Assembly: GCA_032622095.1 (NCBI GenBank)
Contig: CP136065.1
Coordinates: 243,205,530-243,269,529 of the forward strand
Direction: 5' to 3'
DNA: 64,000 bases
Origin: Siphonodentalium dalli
Taxonomy: Eukaryota > Mollusca > Scaphopoda > Gadilida > Siphonodentaliidae
Shown here: positions 22,161 through 32,519 of the stretch, piece by piece
Layout of the letters: each line of letters starts with the position of its first letter
How positions within the stretch are numbered: the first letter of the stretch is position 1
The notes under the pieces: generated by a model
Databases searched by the model: none
Seen by the model: only the letters and a program-made list of their open reading frames with translations
What the model was told of the DNA's origin: nothing
Program-made: the position numbers and the translations under genes

Positions 22161-22796
22161 TTGACACTTTCATTATTAAAGATACATAATACGATTCAAT
22201 GGTCCCCATATCATCCAGTACAACAACAATGGAATTTCACAAAAAGCTGATTTGGTTATCCAAATTAGTATATCCCCATTTGCGTAGGTCCCATAAATGG
22301 GCGAAAAAAAAAAGATTTGAAGGGAGGAATGGGTGTATGTATATCTCAATTGAGACATATTTTAAATGAAAAATTATACAATAATCGATAAAAGTGGCTT
22401 GTTCTATCAAAAATATGTGCTGAGGTTGATAAACATTTGCTGTGTATACCTTACTTGTATTTAAATTTGTGCAGCATTATTTTTTTGCTCAGTTTTAAAT
22501 GGGCGAATTTAAAATGGACACAAATGTTTTTGTAAATATCTTGGATCTGATGACAGTTTAAGTGCTTAATCATTCCCGAAGATACATATTAAATCTTGAA
22601 CACCATCAAGACAGATTTACATAGTGTAAAACATAATTGCGTCATCAATTTGTTGTGAAGATGTGTGTTTATATGCTCGAAATAATTATTCGGACACTGA
22701 AATAGTTATAGACATCATTGAAATGAACTAGAAAGAAGTAAAACCACAACCGTGTATATGCTACTTGTCTGCAGGTTGTGTTGACATAACTAATTC

Positions 22797-24114
22797 GGTT
22801 ACGTAGCGATTCTCTGAAGACCCATTTCTCCGAAGGTCCGACGCCCCGATTCTCCGAAAGCCCTTAACTCCGAAAGCCCTTAACTCCGAAGTCCCGATTC
22901 TCCGAAATCCCATAACTCCGAAGACCCATAACTCCGAAAGCCCATAACTCCGAAGGCCTATAACTCCGAACGCCCATAACTCCGAAGGTCTATAACTCCG
23001 AAGGGCCGATTCTCCGAAGATCATGTTTTATCGCTTATTAAATAGTGTACAGTCCAGTGGCGGAGTCAATGGGGCCCTAGGGAAGACCGCCCCCCCCATA
23101 AAAACATATATTTTGTATGGAACATGTACATGTAGATAATATATCCCCCCCCCTGGAATCCGGAATCCAGCTTCAAATTTACCATGGAATCCGGCGTCCA
23201 GCTTCAAATTGACCCTGGAATCCGGCGTCCAGCTTCAAATTGACGTCTGGAATCCGGCGTACGGGTCCAAAATGGGTGGAATCCGGCGTACGAAAATGGG
23301 GGAAGGGGCCCACATATATTGGAAACGTTAACTATGTATTATAATAAGGTGATATCTACACCATCAGTAGTGTGCGACAAGTCTTATAATTTTCCACAGA
23401 ATGCTTAAATTTATGTAAGAAATACAATTATTTTGCCACAATGTACGTCTTAATACAATTAATATGATTAAACTGTGCACATCCGACTGCATTGGGGTGA
23501 TTTGATGCAATCAAGTTCATTTTATATATGAAAAAGGACAAGTTCTTCCCCGTTCACCCCTGTACATTTTACTCTGGCATCTCATGGGCCAATGTAACGT
23601 TATTAACTTATTATAGTATCTGGTGTATAGTCAGTGGCGGGCCAGGATTCCCATTTATATATAGGTGGGGGCAGTAGGAAAAGTTTGAATATTTTGATGC
23701 CCCATGAACGATTTCCGGGCGTTTACATGACATTGGACATGTTTTGGTAGGGGCCCATATTGTCTGAAATAGCAAGTAGAGGTTTAATGGGGGCAGTAGG
23801 AATTTTGGGACCCCTTGGCTTCGCCACTGGACTGTACACTATTTAGTAAACGATAATACCCCGATAAAACAAAATCTTCGGAGAATCGGACCTTCGGAGT
23901 TATGGGCCGTCGGAGAATCGGGCCTTCGGAGCTATAGGTCTTTGGAGTTATAGGTCTTCGGAGAATCGGCCCTTCGGAGTTATGGGCTTTCGGATCTTCG
24001 GATTTATGGGCCGTCGGAGAATCGGGTCTTCGGAGTTGTGGGCCGTCGGAGAATCGGGTCTTCGGAGTTGTGGGCCTTCGTAGTAATAGGTCTTCGGAGA
24101 ATCGGTCTGACACC
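22797..24114. mobile_element. Foldback element with minisatellite arms, 1318 bp
   Basis: ACTAATTC is repeated at 22789-22796 and 24115-24122, a perfect 8-bp duplication. The ends GGTTACGTAGCGATTCTC and (right strand) GGTGTCAGACCGATTCTC begin arms made of short tandem units: CATAACTCCGAAGGCC-type on the left (22805-23025) and the reverse complement TTCGGAGTTATGGGCC on the right (23870-24105). The arms continue as unique inverted sequence (AAATAGTGTACAGTCCAGTG with its complement at 23822-23846). Foldback and hAT-related elements have this architecture. The 87- and 110-codon frames across the arms are minisatellite translations. Confidence 0.8.
23146..23295. repeat. TGGAATCCGGCGTCCAGCTT minisatellite
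   Basis: Four to five units of about 31 bases built on TGGAATCCGGCGTCCAGCTT and CAAATTGAC lie between the foldback arms. Related wording (TGGAATACGGCGTACGA) recurs at 46010-46370. Confidence 0.75.
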
Positions 24115-24722
24115 ACTAATTCAGGCTATTTGGTCAGGGAAGGTGTCACTCCATGGTTGTAGGTCGTGCTTTCGCGCACCATCAGTCTGGATCATGTGTA
24201 CTTCTTAACAATCACATGTATTTCAACATCATCAATGTTACCATGTTTTGTCACTTCACATATGGGTAATTGTGTTGATGTTGGTTGCTTGTATGAAACT
24301 ATTGGCATACATGCAGACCTATATTTGTCCATTCAGTCTAACATTGAGTAATGTGTGTAATACATCAACATAGCCATTTTGTCTGCCATGTGGTTTGATG
24401 TAAACTCAGGATTCCTTCTAGTTTTTGCTCAGTTTTAAATTTGCACATCGATGGGTGTGCAAAAATTAGTACTGCACGAAATTTAAATACGAGTAAGGTA
24501 GGCATATATGCCACTGTATGCCCATAGCGAATGTTTATCATCATATTGGTCTGCACCAGTGACATCGGCGGATATTACTGATAGAACAAGCCACTATTAT
24601 CATGTCGTTATTCATTTAAAATCAGTCTCAATTGACATATTATACACAACTGTTCCCCTTCAAATCTCTCTTTTTCGCCATTTTAGGGGACCTCTGCAAA
24701 TGGGGACCTATAGCAAATAGTC

Positions 24723-25100
24723 ACAATGTATGGTAGTGTTAGGTGTTAATATTGATATGACATTGTCACTTGCCATAGTATATATAAGTTTATCATGCCT
24801 CGACTTGTAACTTCACAATCTTTGTAAACTCCGTCCCTTTGATGCTGTAATATATAAGCAATGGGGCACAGATTCCCAAAATTATGAAACTATGAAGAAC
24901 TTTAGGATATCGGATGTTTTCCTAAAACCAATTCAAACTTCTCAAAATAAAATTTATATTTTGTTTACAAGCAAGTCAAATGTTGCAAACATTGACAATG
25001 GGCAATTCGCAGTAAGAACATATTATATTATTTGATTACTGATGTGGAAGCTATAATTATTTCAAGCTGCATGATACATACTGTTCATGCATTATTTTCA
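24723..25100. other. Intergenic, no gene seen
   Basis: AT-rich sequence with no repeat boundary or reading frame that I can support. Confidence 0.4.
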
Positions 25101-25114
25101 TATGTGTACACATA

Positions 25115-25285
25115 TTTTATTTAAAAAAAGTGGGGTATACTGTTTTGCACCTGTCTAGCCGTCCGTCCGTCAGATGTGCGTACGTACGTCTGATGTCTTT
25201 TCATATCATAACTTGAACAGTAGCTTGGATCTCAATGAAATTTGGTAGGGATGTTCACTACTATGAGGACATTAAATTGAGGGCT
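25115..25285 (+). repeat. Truncated copy of the 174-bp array family
   Basis: GTGGGGTATACTGTTTTGCA, a short CCGTCCGTC run and CTTGAACAGTAGC...TTCACTACTATGAGGACAT match the head and first unit of the 11036-13460 array. It is cut off at about 25285, where an exon-like segment on the other strand begins. Confidence 0.75.
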
Positions 25286-25519
25286 CCATTCGTCTTTTAT
25301 AGTACGCATCACAAAAACAAAATCTCCAATGTCATTTTCCCCCCATAGTTCAAATGCATTGCCTGTGGCATCACGTGACCAGAACATGGAAATCGATTGA
25401 TAATTCACAGGTGATACTCTAGACCAAGTCTTGTCGGTCCACAACATCGGATATCGGTTGGGATGATGCTGTTTTAGGATTAAGTCCCCTCCCGTTACTC
25501 TTCTATAATGGACTTTCAT
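25286..25519 (-). pseudogene. Exon-like fragment of an unrecognised protein
   Basis: The minus strand is open from an ATG at 25519 and encodes protein-like sequence (KVHYRRVTGGDLILKQHHP, NRYPMLWTDKTWSRVSP, SISMFWSRDATGNAFELWGE, DIGDFVFVMRT) until it runs into the adjoining tandem-repeat copy at about 25285. The first ~100 bases have a degraded inverted copy at 25866-25975, so the segment is part of a duplicated family, not single-copy sequence. Trp, Asp and Gly content is far above background. I do not recognise the family. Confidence 0.4.
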
Positions 25520-25865
25520 TCAAAATATGTACTATATGTACATGTGAAGCCCGGACATTCACATGAACCCCTGAATGTGATTAATAATCTGACAGAATAA
25601 GCTTGATAGAAAAGGTAAAGTGATGATATGATCGTTTCATGTATTGTTTAAATACATTTTCTGATAGCGAGACAAATCAAAATTCTCTGGAAAACAAAGC
25701 TTTGTTTACTTATCAATTTTGTTGCTCTGACATTTGGACCTCTGATATAATTATGGTATACTTTGGTATCACCATGCTTGGGAAAGGCTGCCATCTATGT
25801 TCATATACAGGAAGCATCCATTTGACCTCATCTGAAGACATATAAGCGAGATAACTCCCACACAC

Positions 25866-25975
25866 AATTATGGATGTAAAGTTTGGTATAGAAGAGTAAT
25901 GGGAGGGGACTCTTCCAAAACAGCATCAACCCAACAGATATCCCAAGCTGTTGTGGACTGAGAATACTTGGTCTA
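25866..25975 (+). repeat. Degraded inverted copy of the 25400-25519 segment
   Basis: TATAGAAGAGTAATGGGAGG, CAAAACAGCATCA, CCAACAGATATCC and GTTGTGGAC correspond to the minus strand of 25400-25515 with scattered changes and small indels. The reading frame is not kept. Confidence 0.65.
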
Positions 25976-26019
25976 GTGAAACTCAAGCTATTATTGGACT
26001 GACTTGGTTCTGCGTGGGT

Positions 26020-26590
26020 TAAAAATACTCGGCAGATTTTATGAAAATAAATACTTTCAGCTTTTTAGCTGTCCGTCTGTCCGTCAAGAATCATCTTCTC
26101 CAGAACCATTAGACGGAATGGGTTCATATTTGGTGTGGATGTTCCCTATGTGAATCACGTTCAGGTTTGTTTAAATGAGGTCACCCGGTCAAATAGTCGC
26201 GAAGCTAGGACCATAACTCTTTTCCACCATAGTAATTCTTAAAATGACTACTTCTCAAATTTCATTGGGGCGAATGGGTTCATATTTGGTACAAAGGGTC
26301 CTTGGAGGACTGTGATTCAGATTAGTTCAAATGAGGTCGCTGGGTCAAATGTTGACTGAGCCAGTGATATAACTAAAAAAAAATAATAAATAATTCACTT
26401 TTTTGGAATTTTCACCTTGCTCAATTTAACAAACAGAATTATTTTTTTAAACATGTTATACAATTTGAAAATAGTGACACCATTATAACATCTGCAGAGT
26501 TATGAAACTTTAATCTTTAATGAAATTAAATTATATTCGGTATGGATGGGCCTTGGGTGACCGGGTTCAGATTTGTTCAAATAGGGTCAT
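26020..26590 (+). repeat. Degenerate TTCATATTTGGT-type dispersed repeat
   Basis: Two or three related units contain GGGTTCATATTTGGT, TTCAGATT(A/T)GTTCAAATGAGG and GGGTCAAAT, beginning after a CCGTCTGTCCGTC run at 26070. They are non-coding. Confidence 0.55.
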
Positions 26591-26591
26591 T

Positions 26592-26812
26592 TTTATGTTT
26601 ACCCATACCATAGTATGGTAAACATAGTGTCGTTGTCCGGATTGACCACTCGTTGTTAGTCCGTCTCTCTGTCTGTAGACACTTTACGCATGGTGCGATA
26701 ACTGAACTATTTTCTATCTGATCAGAATCAAATTTTGTATATGAATTTCTCAGCACCAAATACAGATCAAGTTCGAATATGGGTTTGATCCAATTATTTT
26801 TACGGAGTTATG

Positions 26813-26816
<4 letters not shown>
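26592..26816 (+). repeat. GTTTACCCATACCATAGTAT repeat, copy 1, left part
   Basis: It starts with the palindrome GTTTACCCATACCATAGTAT/GGTAAAC, then GTGTCGTTGTCCGGATTGAC, a CCGTCTCTCTGTCTGT run, and a unit ending GGAGTTATGGCCC. It matches 31850-32110 closely. It is interrupted at the final T run by a poly(A) retroposed sequence. Confidence 0.8.
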
Positions 26817-26850
<34 letters not shown>

Positions 26851-27240
26851 ATTTTTATTTGGTCATAAACATGGAAATATAACATACATATCAATTCATA
26901 TTATAAGGGTTGTCACAAATTGCAATTGGTAGTGAATAAAAGTTTTTCAGTGAGGTGTTTTTCCCTTTTAAACCTCTTTGTTTGTTTTTTATTGTGTTTT
27001 AACTGTCGTGAACTCTCCTGTTTGACACTATATGGTATATAAAACATAATTTACAATCTTGATTTTATTGTACACAATGTGGATCTAATTAGATAAACTT
27101 TCAATCAGTCCTTTAATTTGTAAGGAATATATACACATGGGGATGTAAGTATAACAAATGAATGTCCTTCTCAATGCCACTACACGGTTGTGAAGTAAAC
27201 AAAAACTAAAAAACAAGACAAATTTCGTATGAACCCTAAA
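26817..27240 (-). mobile_element. Poly(A)-tailed retroposed sequence inserted in a tandem repeat
   Basis: In the intact family, GGAGTTATGGCCCTTTTT is followed at once by CGACTTAGAATTCATGC (as at 32100-32135). Here the two halves are separated by about 420 bases that begin with a 30-base T run (26817-26846). Read on the minus strand this ends AATAAA (26854-26859), about 8 bases, then poly(A), the signature of an mRNA 3' end copied by target-primed retroposition. I see no coding region, so it could be a 3' UTR retrocopy or a SINE. Confidence 0.65.
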
Positions 27241-27540
27241 TGACTTAGAATTCATGCATGCTGCCATAACTAAAAAAAAAATTATCTGACTGTCACCAAA
27301 TCTGGTATGCGAGTTTCTTAGCCCAAAATACATATCAAGTTCGAATATGGGTTTGATCCGATATTTATTAATGGAGTTATGGCCCTTTGACATAGAATTC
27401 ATGCATGCTTCGATAAATCAACCATTTTTCAACTGATACCAAATTTTGTATGTGAGTTTCTCAACTCAAAATACAGATCGAGTTCGAATATGGGTTTGAT
27501 CCGATATTATTTAATGGCGTTATAACCCTTTGATTATTTT
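27241..27540 (+). repeat. GTTTACCCATACCATAGTAT repeat, copy 1, right part
   Basis: Two further ~130-base units (GACTTAGAATTCATGCATGC, CCAAATCTGGTATGCGAG, GTTCGAATATGGGTTTGAT, GGAGTTATGGCCC) continue the array after the retroposed insertion. Confidence 0.75.
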
Positions 27541-27806
27541 ATTCATCTCTAAAATATATCAAAGATACAGTTTGCACTGTCCAGGTAGAATCTAATAAAT
27601 CAGGTTTACAATGCCACGAAGTTGTCTTCTCACATAGAGCAACATATATAGTATCAAGTGACAATGACTTTCTCTTGCATTGAGTTAATTAACTGGTAGC
27701 AGATGTGTTGGCCATATGATGAGATATCATAGATGGCATGTTTATGCTTTTATATTTTATAAGCATGGTTATTTAAATTTCATCTTAAAGGCATAATCTG
27801 GTTTTT

Positions 27807-27900
27807 AGCTCACCTGAGACAAAGTCTCCGGTGGAGCTATAGTCATCACTCCTCGTCCGTCCGTGCGTTCGTCTGTCCGTCCGTCCGTCAACTTTATTTA
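27807..27900 (+). repeat. GGTGGAGCTATAGTCATC-family repeat with CCGTCCGT run
   Basis: TTTTTAGCTCACCTGAGAC, GTCTCCGGTGGAGCTATAGT and a CCGTCCGTGCG.. run. It is the same family as 15341-15440. Confidence 0.7.
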
Positions 27901-27926
27901 AAACATCTTCTCCTCTGAAACCCATC

Positions 27927-28108
27927 ATACCGAATTGGTTTTGGATAACCACTGTCTTGGTTTACATGTGATATTGACCCCATTAACCCTCTTAATAATG
28001 CCGACTATATCAGTGTCTACCAGTCGAATGCAGAATTCTCCCCTGCTATCGCTTATCTGGCAAATTTTTACTGCAGAACTATCCCATGTATTAAACAATT
28101 TCTCCTCC
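27927..28108 (-). other. Possible exon, unrecognised
   Basis: The minus strand encodes about 58 residues of balanced composition (EEKLFNTWDSSAVKICQISD, GEFCIRLVDTDIVGIIKRVN, GVNITCKPRQWLSKTNS). It is bounded on the left by a candidate donor (CG|GTATGA, about 27932) and on the right by an AG in a weak acceptor context (CTCGACTTTGGAG). The opposite strand is also open. No partner exon was found, so this is a suggestion only. Confidence 0.3.
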
Positions 28109-28365
28109 AAAGTCGAGGTAATGACTAGTTGTCATTTTTTAAAGTGCATACAAAGCGTTGCGATCACCAATATACATGTTTGTACATGTCATGACATCAC
28201 GAGGTACAAATCTGCGTTCTACTGGTAGACAATGACCATTCTGTGAACTACAGAAAACCACATTCTTAGTGATTCTCCAGGATTCTCAAAAAATTGGTGA
28301 CTTCTTGTGTGATTATCTCTAAAATGCCAAAGTTCCTGGTTGTTCACATGTTATTATGAATAGTT

Positions 28366-28478
28366 GAAGGACAGAGTGCAAAGGCATCAACAATCCATCA
28401 ATATAGATGTGCACTCAATAGATGTGAGTAACTAATATGTTGCCAGCAGCATTATGATGCATTTGCCCTCTGTCCTTC
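28366..28478. repeat. 113-bp inverted-repeat element
   Basis: GAAGGACAGAGTGCAAAGGC at the left pairs with GCATTTGCCCTCTGTCCTTC at the right, each followed by ATCA/TGAT. A palindromic MITE is likely. No duplication is evident. Confidence 0.55.
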
Positions 28479-28499
28479 GTAGAAATAATAAAATGCAAA

Positions 28500-29185
28500 C
28501 AACAGGAAACTTGACCAATGTTGGAACGGTCTATCAAGTATCAACTTAGTAATCTTATGCCAAACTCATCAGAATAAATTACCCAAGCTATGTTGCTATT
28601 GTCAGATTTACTGCAGTAGCATGTCCTTAACTTAAAAATAGTGCGTTTTTTTCAATCAGTGTACAATATATGTCTATAACACTATATCAGCTGATAATCG
28701 GTATAACAAACATGTTCTATTTTATACATAATTGATCAACCTTGTCCACTACATTCTATTTGAACCTCGGTATACCTCAGCTCAAATCAAATTAAGTGAA
28801 CTCGATTGATAAATTTCGTATAAAATAGAAACTTTAGTGAGATCCTCTTTATCTCAAACTTGAACCAACTTAATTTCCGGTCAATTTTGAGTTGAGAAAC
28901 TCACATAATTTCTAGGGGGTGTTTGTATGAAGGTAAAGACAAACAACCTGCTGGCTGGATAATTGTTTATCCTCTGTCAAATTGATTAATGGCTAAACCA
29001 TTGGATCTCACAGTGAGAGGTCATTGTGTGAATAGGGACAGGGTTATGAGATTTAAATCAACTCCTCCTCCACCCCAAATACTTTAACCCCTTCTTAAGA
29101 CAAATTATTTGAGCTTTTGATTTTAAGTTTAAGTACTGATATATGTATTACTGTGATCATATCTTAGACCAATTATCAGTTATAG
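28500..29185. other. Intergenic, no gene seen
   Basis: No frame, repeat or RNA that I can support. Confidence 0.4.
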
Positions 29186-29191
29186 CTAATC

Positions 29192-29253
29192 GCTATCGCC
29201 AAGGTATGGGTTAAACATCTGTCGATCGTGATTGGCCTCTCGTTAGGAAATGA
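29192..29253 (+). repeat. Conserved ~60-bp block, copy 1
   Basis: ATCGCTATCGCCAAGGTATG, GGTTAAACATCTGTCGATCG and TGATTGGCCTCTCGTTA recur with 3-4 changes at 34439-34499, while the flanks are unrelated. The block contains a small stem (CCGATCGTGATCGG in copy 2). I do not recognise it as a tRNA, snoRNA or named SINE head. Confidence 0.6.
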
Positions 29254-29265
29254 GATCCCCAGAGG

Positions 29266-29270
29266 GTGAA

Positions 29271-29297
<27 letters not shown>
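29266..29297 (+). repeat. (ATT)n microsatellite
   Basis: About ten ATT units follow the conserved block by some 15 bases, a position where SINEs often carry a simple-sequence tail. Confidence 0.85.
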
Positions 29298-29302
<5 letters not shown>

Positions 29303-29720
29303 CATTTAAAACACATTCCACAATAAATTTGTTTCAATGCGTGTACATCGAGTGGTTAAAAATCTAATTATTTAAAAGACACACGAGCAACAAAGATAAA
29401 ATGTGTAGCTGATAACAGACAAGTTAAAAATTCTCATAGGATAAAAAGATGACTTGAGGTAAAAATTAACCTGATGAATAAGATTGATATCGTTCTGAAA
29501 AAACTCAGATAAAAGTTTATTTTATTGGAATATGTTGTGCTATTCCACCTTGGGGAATAGTGTCATTAAATTCACCTTCTGTGGACCTCATTCTGCAGGG
29601 GACAGACACCATAAATACAGACTTGGCTGTCCCAATATTATTTTCTTAACCACCACTTATCCAGGTGAAATCATACCCTATTGGATAGTGGGGGTATATT
29701 GATATTACTAGATGAATGGA

Positions 29721-30671
29721 CAGTGTTCGCACTGGACCGAAAAAAACTTTAGCCAAATGAAAATTTTATTAGCCAAATGAAAAAAACTTTAGCCAAATGT
29801 TTTTTAGCCAAATTAAAAAAAACTATGGCCAAATTAAATCATCGTTTTCTGGTCGGTTCACAATTAATGACTAAAACGTCAAATCTAACAGGCACAGGTA
29901 AAATACACAATAATTTAACTAATTTTGATGAACTAGAAATATTTGTTTATCTATAATTTATTAAAAATTTATCAATCTTTATGTGAAAGAGTGAGGGGGG
30001 GCGGGGGTAACCCGGGATTGTCCTTCTTATAATGTCATTAATTTTTTGTTTTATATCAATATCTTTTTTTAAATCATTAAATGTTAATTATCCTTGCGAA
30101 AATATTTAAGTGACATCTGGAAACTAATAACTTAATATTGTTACGCCATTATCAAATTGCAATCTGTCATAAAAGCATGCATATTATTTTGAATGTATCG
30201 GTATTGACGACAAATAGCCACAAAATATCTGTCGTGATTCACATTTGGCTGATTAAGCTATTGTCTTACACTTGGTGCTCATAAACCTTGGCCGTCATAA
30301 ATACAATGTCATCATAAACATGCATTGTGCAGGAGTCCCGTGAGTGACCAGACAGACAATGGGGGATTAGCGGATTAAATGTAAAATAATGATTTTTTGC
30401 TGTTTCGTGCAGAGTGACGGGTTTCCCTTTGTACTGTCCGCGATCGGGTTTCCCTTTGTACAGTCGGCGATATATTCCCACTTACGATGTTTTCGGACTA
30501 GATCGTTCACATCACAGAATTGAAAACCCACTTGCCAAAAATTCATGCTTTCAGTCTCCATTTGGGGTCAAAAAAGGTTTAGCCAAAAGTTTAGCCAAAT
30601 GAAATTTTTATTAGCCAAATTCAAAAAAGATTAGCCATTGGCTAATTTGGCTACCGACAGCGCGAACACTG
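29721..30671. mobile_element. hAT-like element, 951 bp
   Basis: CAGTGTTCGC at 29721 and GCGAACACTG ending at 30671 are exact inverted termini. TGAATGGA is duplicated on both sides (29713-29720 and 30672-30679), a perfect 8-bp hAT-type duplication. The subterminal regions carry many TTTAGCCAAAT words on both strands. The interior has no full transposase but does contain a 5'-exon-like segment on the minus strand (30486-30561). Confidence 0.85.
30486..30561 (-). CDS. 5'-exon-like segment inside the hAT-like element
   Basis: On the minus strand an ATG at 30561 begins METESMNFWQVGFQFCDVND and 25 codons later reaches a consensus donor (C|GTAAGTGG, 30481-30486), ending in phase 1. Downstream, a 27-29 base unit (ACAGTACAAAGGGAAACCCG) is tandemly doubled. 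It could be the first exon of a lost transposase or a captured host exon. No following exon is recognisable. Confidence 0.35.
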
Positions 30672-30699
30672 TGAATGGATCTCATAGATGGGGATTCAC

Positions 30700-31397
30700 A
30701 TTTGTTCTAATATGGGCAGAGATAAGAGATTTAACTCTCCTCTATCCTGTTTGGTACTGGTATAATAATATTGATTTCTAGGAAGCCTGGGTGGGGGCAA
30801 TGTGGAAGGAGTGTAGAGCGGTGGAGTTTTGACCCCCTATTTGATCAAAATTTAAACAGTTGAAAATTTCATGCCTGGTATAACATTAGTTGTAGATTAG
30901 ATGTTCACATCAAAAATAGGTTAGAATTGTTCTCATAGTTTGGTTTGTTTTTCCCTCATGTATGTTTTAAACCAACAGTCCATATGTTCCTACTTCAGGT
31001 TGAACTGTTGGACCAAATTGGCCACAAATTTTAACTTGATGGGGTTGGTAATTTTCAAACGTTTGAGAGCTTGAAGTACTGGTACCAGTTGTAAAATTCA
31101 ATCTAAGAGGGATGTGCAAAAGGATTTTTGTGAACTTAGTACTGTGGTATGGTTGTTTTCTATAAAAGGTAAGAGATTGGTGTGCAATTAGAAATTTCAT
31201 TTGACGAGCCTTGCTCATTTGAGAACCTCCAGCTCTGAGAACCTAAACCTCCTGTTTAGAATTACTTGTCTCAAGCGATATTGTCACGTGCTGACCCTTG
31301 TAGTCTTCAGAGTCTCAGTCTTTAAAGTCTGGTGAGTGACCCACAGTCATTGACTGTCTTGTTTATGGGAATAAACAATAAAAAAGCTATTTAAATA
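30700..31397. other. Intergenic, no gene seen
   Basis: No gene recognised. The minus-strand frame at 30967-31218 has no splice context or recognisable motif, so I leave it uncalled. Confidence 0.4.
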
Positions 31398-31557
31398 AAC
31401 AAATGAATGCAGTGGGTTTATGTGTGTGTGTTATTGAGAGATACTGCACATAGGTTGTTGGTGCACATTTAGTGTCAACCGCTTTACACAATGTCCCCAA
31501 ACGACCACAGCGCTGTGTCCCTCAATAACACACGCACACCCACTACATTCATTTCTT
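31398..31557. repeat. 160-bp hairpin element
   Basis: AATGAATGCAGTGGGTTTAT and TGTGTGTGTTATTGAGAGA on the left pair with TCCCTCAATAACACACGCAC and CACTACATTCATT on the right. Arms are about 50 bases with a loop of about 55. It is a palindromic MITE or an inverted duplication. Confidence 0.65.
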
Positions 31558-31847
31558 AAATACAATATTTTGTGCAACTCTCATTTTATCTTTGAAGCTC
31601 CATACTTTAATATATACATGTATGTACTACTATAGAGCACATATTAGATATTGTTGTTATGGACTTTTCCCGAACTTGAATAAATAGTTTGACAGTATTT
31701 CTTTTCTCTCTCTCTCTCCATTGTCCTGGATATATGGCCTCTGAAAACAAGTTGGGGAGAAGACCTTCCAACATTTCATGGATGCATGAGATGAAAATAA
31801 TATTGCCTCTATCGATGAGATGAAACAACATTTTTATATCTTATCCT

Positions 31848-31935
31848 TTTTATGTTTACCCATACCATAGTATGGTAAACATAGTGTCGTTGCCCGGATT
31901 GACCACTCGTCGTTAGTCCGTCCGTCCGTCCGTCC

Positions 31936-31973
<38 letters not shown>

Positions 31974-32432
31974 AGACACTTTACGCATGGTGCGATAGCT
32001 CGAACATTTTATATCTGATCGGAACCAAATTTTGTATATGAATTTGTCAGCACCAAATACAGATCGAGTTCGAATATGGGTTCGATCCGAATTTTTTTCA
32101 CGGAGTTATGGCCCTTTTTCGACTTAGAATTCATGCATGCTACCATAACTCAAAAAAATTTTATCTGATCAGAATCAAATTTGGTATGCAAGTTTCTCGG
32201 ACCAAAATACAGATCGAGTTCGAATATGGGTTTGATCCGATATTTTTCAATGGAGTTATGGCCCTTTTTCGACTTAGAATTCATGCATGCTGCCATAACT
32301 CAATTTTTTTTTTATCTGATCGGAACCAAATTTGGTATGCGAGTTTCTCAACTCAAAATACAGATCGAGTTTGAATATGGGTTATATCCAACATTTTATA
32401 CCAGAGTTATGGCCCTTTTTCAACTAAGAATT
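31848..32432 (+). repeat. GTTTACCCATACCATAGTAT repeat, copy 2
   Basis: Same layout as 26592-27540 but uninterrupted: palindromic head, GTCGTTGCCCGGATTGACC, a (CCGT)n(CTGT)n run at 31917-31971, then three ~130-base units with GTTCGAATATGGGTT and GGAGTTATGGCCC. The 88-93 codon plus-strand frames are translations of these units and repeat themselves. Confidence 0.85.
31917..31971 (+). repeat. (CCGT)n/(CTGT)n microsatellite
   Basis: Five CCGT units pass into eight or more CTGT units. Confidence 0.9.
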
Positions 32433-32519
32433 GAACAGATAACCATAGCAGTCTACAATTAATTACCAGTGGTATCAGTTTAGCTCTGAGAGCAGTAAAT
32501 CTGTATTATGGGAATTAGA

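Larger units (their letters stand above)
22262..24720. repeat. Outer imperfect inverted repeat, ~2.46 kb
   Basis: 22262-22520 is homologous to the reverse complement of about 24420-24720. Shared blocks are CCCCATTTGC, AGATTTGAAGGG, TCAATTGAGAC, GTGGCTTGTTCTATCA, TATTTAAATTT and GCTCAGTTTTAAAT. Arms are about 280 bases and more diverged (roughly 75-80% by eye) than the element nested inside. It is probably an older TIR element whose ends I cannot fix. Confidence 0.6.

Noticed and set aside
22761-24116. 87- and 110-codon minus-strand frames (RRIGASELRAFGV-like and SEGPILRRPITPK-like)
   Set aside because: They translate the minisatellite arms of the foldback element in its two orientations.
29192-29253. 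The conserved 60-bp block as a tRNA
   Set aside because: No acceptor stem, no GGTTCGANNCC B box and no anticodon loop geometry could be found in either copy.
32108-32462. 88- and 93-codon plus-strand frames
   Set aside because: Internal repeats of the ~130-bp unit generate the same peptide two or three times. The family is non-coding elsewhere.
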